From NCBI GenBank assembly GCA_045590955.1, contig JAZNSB010000060.1, positions 1 through 32,360 on the forward strand: 32,360 nt of DNA, in the 5' to 3' direction. Below the pieces are notes generated by a model. It ran no database searches and was not told where the DNA came from. It saw only the letters and a program-made list of their open reading frames with translations. This DNA comes from JAZNSB01 sp045590955. GTDB lineage: Bacteria > Pseudomonadota > Alphaproteobacteria > RF32 > CAG-239. The translations under genes were made by a program, and so were the position numbers. Shown piece by piece: positions 7,368-15,328 of the stretch (positions within the stretch are counted from its first letter, which is position 1; each line of letters starts with the position of its first letter).

Positions 7368-9806
7368 ATGACCATTTCAAAACTTTCAGCCACAGATGTA
7401 TATTCTAAATGCGACGCAAAAAAATTTGATTTTAGTAGCACGGCAGAGCTTGAAGAAAGATTGTCCACATTAGGACAAGACAGAGCTCTCAAAGCGGTAG
7501 AGCTTGGAATAAACATCAGATCAAAGGGCTATAATTTATTTTGCCTTGGTCCTGAAGGTACCGGCAAAACCAGCTTGGTAAAAAGAATTTTAGAAAATGA
7601 GTCAAAAGAGCGCCCCACCCCTGATGATTGGGCATATGTATATAACTTTGAAGAACCACACAAACCTCGTGCAATAAACTTTCCTGCCGGCACTGCAAGT
7701 GCATTTGCTTCTGCGGTAGATGACCTTATTTCAGATTTGCAACAAGCAATCCCAGCCATCATGGACAGCGAAGAATATAAACAAAACAGCCAAAGCATCA
7801 AAGAAAAATACAAGCAAAAGAAAGAAGAATATATTAAAATTTTGCAAAAAAAAGCCAAAGGTAAAAGTGTTTCTTTATTGCACATGCCGGTTGGCTTGGT
7901 TGTGGCACCGGTTAAAAACGGAGAGGTTTTAAGTCCGGAAGCCTTTGATAGTCTTCCGGAAGAAGAGAAAAAAGCTCTTATCAATGATTTAAATGCCATG
8001 CAGGAAGAAATTGAGAAAGTTTCAAAAGATTTACCTGATTGGGATGAAAAACAGAAAAAAGAAACTTCTTTAATGAGAGAAAAGTTCATTAAACTTGCTG
8101 TAAAAAAACCTATAGAAAATTTGCACAAAAAGGTAAAAGGAAACAAAAAAGCAAACGATTTTTTAAAAGAAATAGAACACTATATTGTTAAAAATGTAGA
8201 TGATTTTATTGTTGCTCCCGAAGCTTGCGATAACAATGGCAACAATGCAGAGGAAGACGCAATATCTGCACTGCTCAGCAAAATGAACAAGCAAGATGAA
8301 GATAAGTTTGCCAAATTTAAGGTAAACGTAATTGTAAAAAATGAACCCGATTCCGGAGCCCCGATTGTTCACCTGGATCACCCAACACAAGGCAATCTTG
8401 CAGGTAAGGTTGAAAGAGTTCAACAGTTTGGTGCTTTATTGACAGACTTTACTTTGATAAAGTCCGGAGCTTTACATAGAGCAAATGGCGGATTTTTATT
8501 AATAGATGCCAGAAAAGTTTTGTTACAACCATATGCATGGGAATCATTAAAAAGGGCGCTTGCTTCTAAAAAAATAAAAATAGAAGCACCTTCTGAAGAA
8601 ACAAGCTTTACTACCATTTCTTTAGATCCTGAGCCGATTCCTTTGAACGTAAAAGTAATTTTAACCGGAGATACGGAATTATATACAATTTTAACAGAAA
8701 AAGACCCTGACTTTTTAGAGTTTTTTAAGGTTGAAGCGGACTTTGGAATTTATATTGACAGAACAGAATACAATGAAATTGAATATGCAAAATTAATTGG
8801 TTCTTTGTCTCAAAAGAAGCGTTTGCGCTCATTAAACAAACAGGCGGTTGCCAGAATGATAGAGCACTCATCCAGACTTGCGGAAGATTCTCAAAAATTA
8901 ACGGCACACATTGCTTCTGTTGGAGATTTATTAAGAGAGGCAGATTATTGGGCCAGAAAATCAAACGCAAATCAGATTGGCAAAAATCATATAGAACAAG
9001 CCATTGCCGGTCAAATATACAGGCGTAACAGAATTCAACAGGCAATGTTGGAGCAAATAGACAAAGGCACCATTTTAATGGACGTTACCGGCTCCAGAGT
9101 TGGACAAATCAACGGCTTGGTTGTATATGATTTTTCAAACACCACATTTGGAAAACCATCAAGAATAACCACACAAGTAAGAATGGGTAAGGGTGATTTT
9201 ATCAGCATTGAAAGAGAAGTTGAGCTTTCCGGCCCGATACACGATAAAGGGGTTTTGATTTTGCAATCGCTTATTTCCAACAGATTTGCCAAAAACAGTC
9301 CGTTATCATTAAGTGCTTCAATAGTGTTTGAACAATCATACGGTGGTGTGGATGGTGACAGCGCTTCTTCAACAGAGTATTATTGCATGATTTCTGCTAT
9401 TTCAGGAATTCCTATTAAGCAAAACATTGCTGTAACAGGTTCTATTAACCAGTTTGGAGAAATACAGCCAATAGGTGGTGTAAATGAGAAGATAGAGGGC
9501 TTCTTTGATGTTTGCAACCACAGAGGTCTAACTGGAGATCAGGGAGTTATTATTCCTCGCACAAACATTAAAAACCTAATGTTAAGAGAAGATGTGGTTA
9601 AGGCCGTTGAGGAGAAAAAATTCCACATTTATGCCATAGATTCGGTTGATGATGGTATAGAAATTTTAACAGGAATGAAAGCAGGAACATTAAATTCTAA
9701 AGGAGAATATTCAAAAGGCTCTGTTAACCATCAGGTTCAAAAAAGCTTAAAAGAGTATTATAAGCAATACGTTAAATACGCAAAAGAAACTCACGGTTGC
9801 TTATAA
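7368..9806 (+). CDS. Lon-family ATP-dependent protease with inserted middle domain (LonB/YcbZ-like)
   Basis: AAA+ ATPase fused to a Lon-type serine protease, acting in the cytoplasm on unfolded or regulatory proteins. Walker A is GPEGTGKT at 61-68. The ATPase region is interrupted by a long charged helical insert (about 120-310), as in the AAA_32/YcbZ-like group rather than classic LonA, and there is no LonA N-terminal substrate domain. ALHRANGGFLLIDARKVL fits a Walker B/sensor area. The protease domain has the catalytic serine in DGDSASS (S665) and lysine in GGVNEKIEGF (K708). Their spacing of 43 residues is that of the Lon Ser-Lys dyad. The 812-residue length fits. GAGGGG precedes the ATG. 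Substrates are unknown. Confidence 0.92.
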   Translation: MTISKLSATDVYSKCDAKKFDFSSTAELEERLSTLGQDRALKAVELGINIRSKGYNLFCLGPEGTGKTSLVKRILENESKERPTPDDWAYVYNFEEPHKPRAINFPAGTASAFASAVDDLISDLQQAIPAIMDSEEYKQNSQSIKEKYKQKKEEYIKILQKKAKGKSVSLLHMPVGLVVAPVKNGEVLSPEAFDSLPEEEKKALINDLNAMQEEIEKVSKDLPDWDEKQKKETSLMREKFIKLAVKKPIENLHKKVKGNKKANDFLKEIEHYIVKNVDDFIVAPEACDNNGNNAEEDAISALLSKMNKQDEDKFAKFKVNVIVKNEPDSGAPIVHLDHPTQGNLAGKVERVQQFGALLTDFTLIKSGALHRANGGFLLIDARKVLLQPYAWESLKRALASKKIKIEAPSEETSFTTISLDPEPIPLNVKVILTGDTELYTILTEKDPDFLEFFKVEADFGIYIDRTEYNEIEYAKLIGSLSQKKRLRSLNKQAVARMIEHSSRLAEDSQKLTAHIASVGDLLREADYWARKSNANQIGKNHIEQAIAGQIYRRNRIQQAMLEQIDKGTILMDVTGSRVGQINGLVVYDFSNTTFGKPSRITTQVRMGKGDFISIEREVELSGPIHDKGVLILQSLISNRFAKNSPLSLSASIVFEQSYGGVDGDSASSTEYYCMISAISGIPIKQNIAVTGSINQFGEIQPIGGVNEKIEGFFDVCNHRGLTGDQGVIIPRTNIKNLMLREDVVKAVEEKKFHIYAIDSVDDGIEILTGMKAGTLNSKGEYSKGSVNHQVQKSLKEYYKQYVKYAKETHGCL

Positions 9807-9828
9807 ATATAACCAAAGCATATCTGTC

Positions 9829-9870
9829 AAATATCCTCATTGCACATATATTGGTGTTATGAGGATATTT
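9829..9870 (+). promoter_or_regulatory. 12-bp perfect hairpin covering a start codon
   Basis: AAATATCCTCAT (9829-9840) and ATGAGGATATTT (9859-9870) are perfectly complementary, with an 18-base loop. The 3' arm contains the ATG at 9859 and the only GAGG nearby. No T-run follows (GTTAATG), so it is a poor terminator for the protease gene. It could instead hide the start of the downstream gene or protect the 3' end of the protease mRNA; the function is inferred. Confidence 0.5.
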
Positions 9871-10356
9871 GTTAATGATAAAATGCAAAAAGATTATAGC
9901 TATGAGCTTGTAGAGCCCATGGGAAAAAATTTTGCACCGGATTTTAAGCCGGAACTAACTCCTGCAGAGATGCTTATCTTAGGTGTTTTTGAGGGAAAAT
10001 ACTTAAATGATTGCAGGACAGAGTTTCCTCCTGAATGGTTTATAGATGCAAGGCTTGCAACAGGAAAAGCTGATTCCGACAATAATTTTTTTAAGATAAA
10101 ATCACGCCAATCTTTATCGGAATGGCAAAAAAAAGGTTGGATAATAGGTCCGGATCCCAGAGGCTGGTTTCAATGGTATTGCAGATATTATATGGGAAGA
10201 AGAATACCGGACATTGACCGCAAACAAATAAACAGATGGAAGTCTATGAAAAGACACAAAGGTCAAATAAAGAAAAACTGTCAAATCGGAGACGTTATCT
10301 GCCGTCCAAAACAAAGACAGACATTAATCCAATGGGCATATAATCCGTTTTTTTAG
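9859..10356 (+). CDS. Conserved-looking small protein of unknown function
   Basis: The 165-residue basic protein has no signal peptide or membrane helix. It is rich in aromatic residues, with the segment GWIIGPDPRGWFQWYCRYYM then GRRIPDIDRKQINRWKSMKR at about 100-140. I recall hypothetical proteins with a similar WFQWYCRYYxGRR...RWK pattern but know no function; a nucleic-acid-binding role is only a guess from the charge. Two starts are possible. ATG 9859 lies inside the 12-bp hairpin and has a poor ribosome binding site. ATG 9883 (MQKDYSYE) lies just after the hairpin and has no good site either. It follows the Lon-like protease by 52 bases and overlaps the convergent thioesterase gene by four bases at the 3' end. 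Confidence 0.75.
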   Translation: MRIFVNDKMQKDYSYELVEPMGKNFAPDFKPELTPAEMLILGVFEGKYLNDCRTEFPPEWFIDARLATGKADSDNNFFKIKSRQSLSEWQKKGWIIGPDPRGWFQWYCRYYMGRRIPDIDRKQINRWKSMKRHKGQIKKNCQIGDVICRPKQRQTLIQWAYNPFF

Positions 10357-11090
10357 ATTTGTTTCCACAAAATTCTTACTTGCGCCAACTCTTTTTTATC
10401 ATCATCCAAAACAATCTGATGCAATGTTTCTTGGCCATTTTGTTGGCAAAAAACTACAACCTTTTGTCCCAAAGTTGTTTCTTTTTTAAATGCCACTTCC
10501 ATTTCGCAGGGCACATTATTTGCATGAAATCCGCACGACACAGATTCTGTTGCCCATAAAGGATATACGGAATTGTTTACATGATTATTTACATCAACAT
10601 CATCAAAACGAGCCAAAAACTCAACATTAAAATCTGTTTTTTGCAACGTTGGAATTTTTTCAAAACTTGAATCAAGCGCCCTCTCATTAAGAGGCTCAAA
10701 AGCAACTTCAAATTTCTTTGCAGGAATAGGTTTTCTTGTTTCCAAATCAATCATTACCCATTGAGAAGAAGCTTCTACCAAAACCTCTCCCTGTTCTGAA
10801 GAAAGCAAAAAATCTCTGGTAAAAATTAAAGCAGACTGACCGGAAGGCCAAGATGTTGCAATAATGTTTTCACCCAACTTGGGCAGACGATTAATTTTTA
10901 CATGATATTTTGTTCCAACCCAAGTCATGGACATGTTGTTACAATAATCAAGTCCTACTCCGAGTTCGTTTGCACTGGCGGTTGCCAAATCTTGAAAGAT
11001 GTTAAACAAAGAAACAATTCTTAAATTTTTATTTTTATCACAAACATGAGAAGTAATTTCTATTTTATGAGAAAATTTTTTAGCTTTCAT
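10353..11090 (-). CDS. Acyl-ACP thioesterase (double hotdog)
   Basis: Hydrolyses acyl-acyl-carrier-protein to free fatty acid, in the FatA/FatB-like family, cytoplasmic. The first hotdog (about 1-135) has LFNIFQDLATASANELGVGL and WVGTKYHVKINRLPKLGE. The second (about 145-245) has the catalytic pattern DDVDVNNHVNNSVYPLWATE, where N, H and the following acidic residue act in FatA/FatB-type enzymes. The length of 245 fits the bacterial members. The ATG follows the TAA of the transglycosylase gene directly, and its GGAG ribosome binding site lies within the end of that gene, so translation is probably coupled. Both appear to be transcribed from the sigma-54 promoter at 11826-11842. The acyl-chain preference cannot be read from the sequence. 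Confidence 0.88.
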   Translation of the reverse strand: MKAKKFSHKIEITSHVCDKNKNLRIVSLFNIFQDLATASANELGVGLDYCNNMSMTWVGTKYHVKINRLPKLGENIIATSWPSGQSALIFTRDFLLSSEQGEVLVEASSQWVMIDLETRKPIPAKKFEVAFEPLNERALDSSFEKIPTLQKTDFNVEFLARFDDVDVNNHVNNSVYPLWATESVSCGFHANNVPCEMEVAFKKETTLGQKVVVFCQQNGQETLHQIVLDDDKKELAQVRILWKQI

Positions 11091-11789
11091 TTATTTCTCC
11101 AACTGATTTCTTCTATATTCTTCCAGTTTTGCTTCTCGCCACTGTTTTGCATCAATTTTTGAGTTTTTGTTTCTTTTTCTAATTTTTTTTACCAAAGAGA
11201 ACAACTTTTTGCCGGTTTCATTTTCGGCAACTTTTACTTGTTTAATTTCTGCCAACAGCTTGTTTTTATATTTATTTGCTTTTGCGGGTGTTTTAGAGTG
11301 ATAGGCCATAGCAGCTTTTAACCAGCTGTTTTTTTGTTTTTTTAACTTTGTTAAAAATTTTGCGGCATATTCCACATTTTTTGCTGGAGAAAATGCTTCT
11401 TCCAAATTTTCAAATGCATCAGGATGATATGCCAGATTGATTTGCATGCAACCCACATCTATGTTTGTATGGCCTTGAGCTTGTAATTCTTTTACTTTTG
11501 CAATGGCTTCTTGCTTTGATTTTAAATAAAAAGATTTTCCGGCTTGATTTACGGTCCAAGGCCAAGCAAGAGTCTGGTTATGCTTATCACTCCATTTGCC
11601 GGATTCTACATTAGCTATGGTTGTAAGCATATGTTTTTGAATGTGATATTGTTTTTCTATTTTTTGAGCATTGTTCACGCACAGCAAAGCTTCATCTGCC
11701 AACAGCTCTGTAGCCTGCGCATAGAATGGTTGCGTTAACAGCAACGCCAATAAAACAAACATGAAATTTTTTGATACGCTAAATCGCAT
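11091..11789 (-). CDS. Periplasmic lytic transglycosylase (SLT domain)
   Basis: Cleaves the MurNAc-GlcNAc bond of peptidoglycan to give 1,6-anhydro ends. A signal peptide (1-26: MRFSVSKNFMFVLLALLLTQ then PFYAQA) implies export. The SLT lysozyme-like domain has catalytic glutamate E62 in ANVESGKWS, WPWTVN at 76-81, DVGCMQIN at 111-118 and AMAYHS near the end; C37 and C114 could form a disulfide. After about residue 185 the tail is very basic. The start is placed at ATG 11789 rather than GTG 11813, because the predicted sigma-54 start of transcription (about 11815) would leave the GTG without a leader. Coupling to sigma-54 suggests a part in flagellum assembly, since such enzymes open the wall for the rod; this is inference. 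Confidence 0.9.
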   Translation of the reverse strand: MRFSVSKNFMFVLLALLLTQPFYAQATELLADEALLCVNNAQKIEKQYHIQKHMLTTIANVESGKWSDKHNQTLAWPWTVNQAGKSFYLKSKQEAIAKVKELQAQGHTNIDVGCMQINLAYHPDAFENLEEAFSPAKNVEYAAKFLTKLKKQKNSWLKAAMAYHSKTPAKANKYKNKLLAEIKQVKVAENETGKKLFSLVKKIRKRNKNSKIDAKQWREAKLEEYRRNQLEK

Positions 11790-11825
11790 CCCTCTATTTC
11801 CTAAAGTGATCACAAACTTCCCTTA

Positions 11826-11842
11826 TGCAATATGTGTGCCAA
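11826..11842 (-). promoter_or_regulatory. Sigma-54 (RpoN) -24/-12 promoter
   Basis: The minus-strand sequence TTGGCACACATATTGCA matches the sigma-54 consensus (TTGGCACG, four bases, TTGCA) at all key positions; the invariant GG and GC are correctly separated. Predicted transcription start is near 11815, about 26 bases before the transglycosylase ATG. A sigma-54 promoter needs an enhancer-binding activator; I see no certain activator site in the 100 bases upstream. Confidence 0.75.
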
Positions 11843-11944
11843 TTTCCGTTTGCTTAAGATCAATATACAAGTTCTTTAGGATGGTTAATCCATACTCCCT
11901 TATATATGGGAGCTAAAAATAAACTGAAAAGGGTATATATCACA

Positions 11945-12826
11945 TTATTTTTTAAAATCCAGCAAAAAATGACCCAATGAGACAATAAAGTTTTCAATAG
12001 ATTCTGCAACTTGTTGAAATTGCTTATTTTTTGTGTGTTTTTGCTCATCCATATATAAGGATCGGTTTATTTCCAATTGCAGAGTATAAGCATTTTGTCT
12101 TGGCTGACAAAAATGAAAAGATATAAAAGCACCGGAATAAGGTCTGTCTTGCTCTACTCTATAATTAAAAGTTTCCAAACTTTGCACGGCTTTGTTAACA
12201 AATTCTGTGGGACAGCTTTCTCCAAACAGCGTTCCTAAGCAAATATCTACCGGTTTTATTTCATCCAAAATGGTGCAAATTTTAGAAGGCATTGAATGGC
12301 AATCTATCAAAAGGCAAAAACCAAATTTATTAACACAGTTGTCTACGGCCGTTTTGAGTGCTTTGTGATATGGATTATAAATTTCTGTTATTCGCTTTTC
12401 TACATTACGATAGTCTAGCAATTTATTGTATACAGCCTTGTTTTGTTGCGCCACTCTGTGAATCAGCCCCAGACCCACTCTGCATCTATTTCCTCCCACA
12501 AGATCGGTTTTGTCGGGATAATTAAAGAACATAGATTTATCAATTTCGTTTTTATCTCTGTTTACATCAACAAAAACTCTGGCAATATTGTTTTTGATTA
12601 ATGCAATTCCTTTTTCAGATGCTTTTTGCACCAACTCATCAACAAAAAAATCGCAAGAAGAAAGCAATTCTTGTTCTGATAGCTCTGTGTTATCGGTAAG
12701 TTCTTTTGGTAATATTATCCCGCTATGAGGAACAGATAAAACAATCGGAAAACAAAGATTTTCTGTGTTTAATTGCTCTATGGTACTGATGGCCAAACCA
12801 TCATATGTGGGAAAATTGTTTTCCAT
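11945..12826 (-). CDS. N-formylglutamate amidohydrolase family protein
   Basis: Family PF05013, which includes HutG-type enzymes splitting N-formyl-L-glutamate into glutamate and formate; many members are uncharacterised. Zinc hydrolase motifs are visible: LSVPHSGIILP (about 29-39), DVNRDKNEID, LLIDCHSMPSK and the later RPYSGAFISFHFCQP. No other histidine-degradation (hut) gene is nearby, so the substrate may differ. AAGGAC precedes the ATG. The 131-base spacer to the transglycosylase gene carries the sigma-54 site and an unexplained short repeat (CTCCC/GGGAG around 11894-11911), and no T-rich terminator follows the stop. Confidence 0.88.
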   Translation of the reverse strand: MENNFPTYDGLAISTIEQLNTENLCFPIVLSVPHSGIILPKELTDNTELSEQELLSSCDFFVDELVQKASEKGIALIKNNIARVFVDVNRDKNEIDKSMFFNYPDKTDLVGGNRCRVGLGLIHRVAQQNKAVYNKLLDYRNVEKRITEIYNPYHKALKTAVDNCVNKFGFCLLIDCHSMPSKICTILDEIKPVDICLGTLFGESCPTEFVNKAVQSLETFNYRVEQDRPYSGAFISFHFCQPRQNAYTLQLEINRSLYMDEQKHTKNKQFQQVAESIENFIVSLGHFLLDFKK

Positions 12827-12897
12827 ATTTTTGTCCTTTAAATGAGATTTTTATAAAACAATAAAGCAAATAAGTCAAGAAAAGAGCATAAAATCGC

Positions 12898-12925
12898 TTG
12901 CCAAGAATAAAAATAGATATATAAC
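12898..12925 (+). promoter_or_regulatory. Promoter for tRNA-Val
   Basis: TTGCCA (12898-12903) and TATAAC (12920-12925) are separated by 16 bases. The predicted transcription start lies just before the tRNA. The rest of the region 12827-13153, apart from the tRNA, shows no gene. Confidence 0.5.
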
Positions 12926-12934
12926 AAAAGGCAA

Positions 12935-13011
<77 letters not shown>

Positions 13012-13153
13012 TTTAACAATTTCCAAAAAACATAAGATAAACAAGTCTTTTTTGAGCCTCCAAAAAATTCTTTTGCAATATTTTAAAAACGTGCTAATAA
13101 TTTGATTTAAAATTAATTATTTACGATACGTTTAACCTAAATTTTCTATAATT

Positions 13154-13750
13154 ATGGATGCTAAAGAAAAAAAATTTACTCAAATTGACGCGCTAATTTC
13201 TCATCTGGAATTGTCCAGAGAAGAGGTGGCCAAGTATTTAATGGGTTCGCCGGTTACAAAACCAGCAACACCCAATGTTTCTGAGATTAGACCCGGAATG
13301 ATCTGGTATGAAGATGACACATTTTTCTACAGTTTGATTAGCGGTAAAAAAATCAAAGCAATTGTTGAATTGGTTGAAGAGGGAGTTGTTTACGGCGATT
13401 TAACGGTTTCAGAGCTTTTTGATATTCCGGAAATTTACATCAATCTAGGAAGGGCCAAAAATTATATTAAAGATTTTTCTTATCCATGCAAAAAGGGAGA
13501 AGAAATATGTTTTTATAACATTAGGCAGTTGCAACAGGTTCAAAAAAAATACAACGCGGTAAAAAGAGCTTTTCAATACCTTGGTAAAGAATGTCGTCAA
13601 GGTCAATACTGGAGTTGCACCGTGCCATATGCCCATGGAATGACTGCTTGGACTGCTTGGACTGTAGATTTTCGCACCGGATGCAAAGTTCAAACAGGAA
13701 CTTTTTTTCCGTGCGCCATTCGTCCGGTTCTGGCTCTAAAAGTTGAGTGA
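13154..13750 (+). CDS. DUF1566-like protein of unknown function
   Basis: The 198 residues have no signal peptide or membrane helix. The C-terminal 60 residues (QYWSCTVPYAHGMTAWTAWT then VDFRTGC...CAIRPVLALKVE) resemble the end of DUF1566/Fibrobacter-paralogous-type domains, which typically read YWSST...AWYVDFxxG...xxRPVLxF. The N-terminal part, with ISHLELSREEVAKYLMGSP and RPGMIWYEDDTFFYSLISGK, looks like a small module preceding such domains, possibly in surface or phage-tail-like proteins elsewhere. The exact nine-base tandem GACTGCTTG (13642-13659) makes the local TAWTAW repeat. There is no Shine-Dalgarno sequence, and TATAAT sits immediately before the ATG, so the start is uncertain. A strong terminator follows. 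Confidence 0.7.
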   Translation: MDAKEKKFTQIDALISHLELSREEVAKYLMGSPVTKPATPNVSEIRPGMIWYEDDTFFYSLISGKKIKAIVELVEEGVVYGDLTVSELFDIPEIYINLGRAKNYIKDFSYPCKKGEEICFYNIRQLQQVQKKYNAVKRAFQYLGKECRQGQYWSCTVPYAHGMTAWTAWTVDFRTGCKVQTGTFFPCAIRPVLALKVE

Positions 13751-13756
13751 GTTTAC

Positions 13757-13786
13757 AAAAAGCCCGTCTTTTGACGGGCTTTTTTA
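13757..13786. terminator. Bidirectional intrinsic terminator
   Basis: AGCCCGTC (13761-13768), loop TTTT, GACGGGCT (13773-13780), with an A-run before and a T-run after. It serves the DUF1566-like gene on the plus strand and gpsA on the minus strand, whose stop is at 13787-13789. Confidence 0.93.
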
Positions 13787-14761
13787 TTACATTGTTTTAT
13801 CAAATTCTTTTTTAAGATCTCTTTCAAACAAAGAAAGTATGGTGTTTTTAATGTCGGCTCCCTCAAATAAGACCCTATATAAAGCTTGAGAAATTGGCAT
13901 GTCAATTTCTTTTGCATCTGCGATTGCTTTGACTGCTTTTAGGGTATCAACGCCTTCTGCCAATTTTCCAAAGCGCTGACCTTTTGCAAATTCTTCCCCA
14001 TACATCCTATTGTGAGAGTTCCTGGAAAACAGGGTTGCTTCGTAATCGCCCAAATGAGCTAATCCATAGGCGCTTTTGGGGTCGCCACCAAAACATTTGA
14101 TTAGTCTGCCCACCTCAACAGGTGCGCGTGCCATTAGAGCTCCTTTTAATCCGTACCACTCCAATCCGTCTAAAATGCCTGCAGCAATTCCAATAACATT
14201 TTTAAGAGCGGCGCCAATTTGGTTTCCAACCAAATCTGTTCCATAATAAAAACGAATAAGAGAGCTTTGTAACAAATTAATCCAATACTCTTGGGCGTGT
14301 TTTTCTGTGCTGTCTATTACTGCACAAGAAGGTACTTTCTTCAAATAATCCTGTACGTGTCCAGGTCCGCCTAACGTTGCCACATGAATGTTTTGATTTA
14401 TTTCTTCTTTAAATACATCATGCAAAATTTTTGCAGTAGGCTCTTCCAAACCCTTCATTGCTAATAAAAAGTGTTTTCCTTCAAGATTGTATCCGTTTAA
14501 CTGTTTGGCCAAAGAGCGCAAATGTTGGCATCCGATAGAAATGATGATTGCTTCATTTTCCAAAATTTTTTCCAGATTATCAAACAGCTCCATATTGTCA
14601 GACAAGTGCAAATAAGAGTTTTTTCTGGTCTCTTTCATTTCTATAAAATTAGGGCTTGTCGGAATGTCATATAGCCATACGTTATCAACGCAGTAATTTG
14701 CGGCATACCAACCCAAAAAGGTACCCCAACGACCACAACCTATAACAGAAACATTTTTCAT
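13787..14761 (-). CDS. gpsA: Glycerol-3-phosphate dehydrogenase [NAD(P)+]
   Basis: Reduces dihydroxyacetone phosphate to sn-glycerol 3-phosphate for phospholipid synthesis, in the cytoplasm. The N-terminal Rossmann fold starts MKNVSVIGCGRWGTFLGWYA (GxGxWGT at 8-14). Next come LLAMKGLEEPT (99-109) and GGPGHV (131-136), where most relatives have GPSFA. The C-terminal catalytic lysine is K187 in GAALKNVIGIAAGI. GDYEATLFSRNSHNRMYGEE fits the substrate-binding region (usual form GDLxLTCxxxxSRN). The variant motifs show a divergent branch, but the fold order, the lysine and the length of 324 support the call. AAGGCG precedes the ATG at some distance. Confidence 0.88.
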   Translation of the reverse strand: MKNVSVIGCGRWGTFLGWYAANYCVDNVWLYDIPTSPNFIEMKETRKNSYLHLSDNMELFDNLEKILENEAIIISIGCQHLRSLAKQLNGYNLEGKHFLLAMKGLEEPTAKILHDVFKEEINQNIHVATLGGPGHVQDYLKKVPSCAVIDSTEKHAQEYWINLLQSSLIRFYYGTDLVGNQIGAALKNVIGIAAGILDGLEWYGLKGALMARAPVEVGRLIKCFGGDPKSAYGLAHLGDYEATLFSRNSHNRMYGEEFAKGQRFGKLAEGVDTLKAVKAIADAKEIDMPISQALYRVLFEGADIKNTILSLFERDLKKEFDKTM

Positions 14762-14853
14762 AATTTACGCCTTATTTAGTTAAAGAAAGTTATGTAAGCT
14801 TAAAATACAAAAGCGTAAATAGCAAACAAAAAATGAAAAAAGCAGTTTTATGG

Positions 14854-15210
14854 TTAAGAACTTTTTTTAGAGCGTTGTCTGTGAATGATGGCGTTTACAT
14901 AGTCAAAATCTTCAAAAGACTGATATGCATAGTCTACACCTTTCTTGTCATGGTCATAAAAAACCTTACAAGCCAAAGACTGGATTGCATCATCTATACG
15001 TTTGAATGCTGAGTTATAATCTTGATTGAAATTATTTTTGCTTTTCTTTTTTACAATCTGATGATAGGCGCTGATTGCCTTAAGGGTTTCATCAGCAGAA
15101 TTAACATACCCCTTTTCCTCAAAATCACTCATGATTTTGGAGGTTGTCTGATAAAAGCACTTATTTGTTATAATGCTTCGTTGTTTTGGATCGTTTCCGT
15201 CAACAATCAC
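14854..15210 (-). CDS. Small protein of unknown function
   Basis: The 118-residue protein is charged and helical, with no membrane helix, signal peptide or recognised motif. I choose the GTG at 15210 because AAGAGGTG lies just upstream; there is no good ATG alternative. The C-terminal FEDFDYVNAIIHRQRSKKSS is basic at its end. The gene lies between gpsA and the LuxR-type regulator on the same strand, 118 bases downstream of the regulator. That spacer holds only AT-rich short palindromes (for example ATATAC-ATAA-GTATAT at 15288-15303), and I see no convincing terminator in it. Confidence 0.6.
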   Translation of the reverse strand: MIVDGNDPKQRSIITNKCFYQTTSKIMSDFEEKGYVNSADETLKAISAYHQIVKKKSKNNFNQDYNSAFKRIDDAIQSLACKVFYDHDKKGVDYAYQSFEDFDYVNAIIHRQRSKKSS

Positions 15211-15328
15211 CTTACACCTCTTGGGGTTATTCCGTCATCTTACAAATATCATATGATTTTTAAAAAATCAAGACATAACTTCGTCAGATATACATAAGTA
15301 TATAGACTTAAAGTAAAAAAAAGATTAA

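Noticed and set aside
7529..8146. A 205-codon frame opposite the Lon-like protease gene
   Set aside because: Shadow of a lysine-rich coding region: Phe/Ser/Leu-rich composition, no start signal.
11789..11813. GTG start adding eight residues to the transglycosylase, with AAGGGAAG upstream
   Set aside because: The predicted sigma-54 transcription start (about 11815) would leave the GTG without a ribosome binding site; the ATG gives a cleaner signal peptide.
11888..11915. CTCCC/GGGAG repeat as a terminator for the formylglutamate hydrolase gene
   Set aside because: Short stem and no T-run after it on either strand.
13147..13152. TATAAT just before the DUF1566-like ATG as its -10 box
   Set aside because: Transcription would start after the ATG; in such AT-rich sequence the match is probably chance, or the true start is elsewhere.
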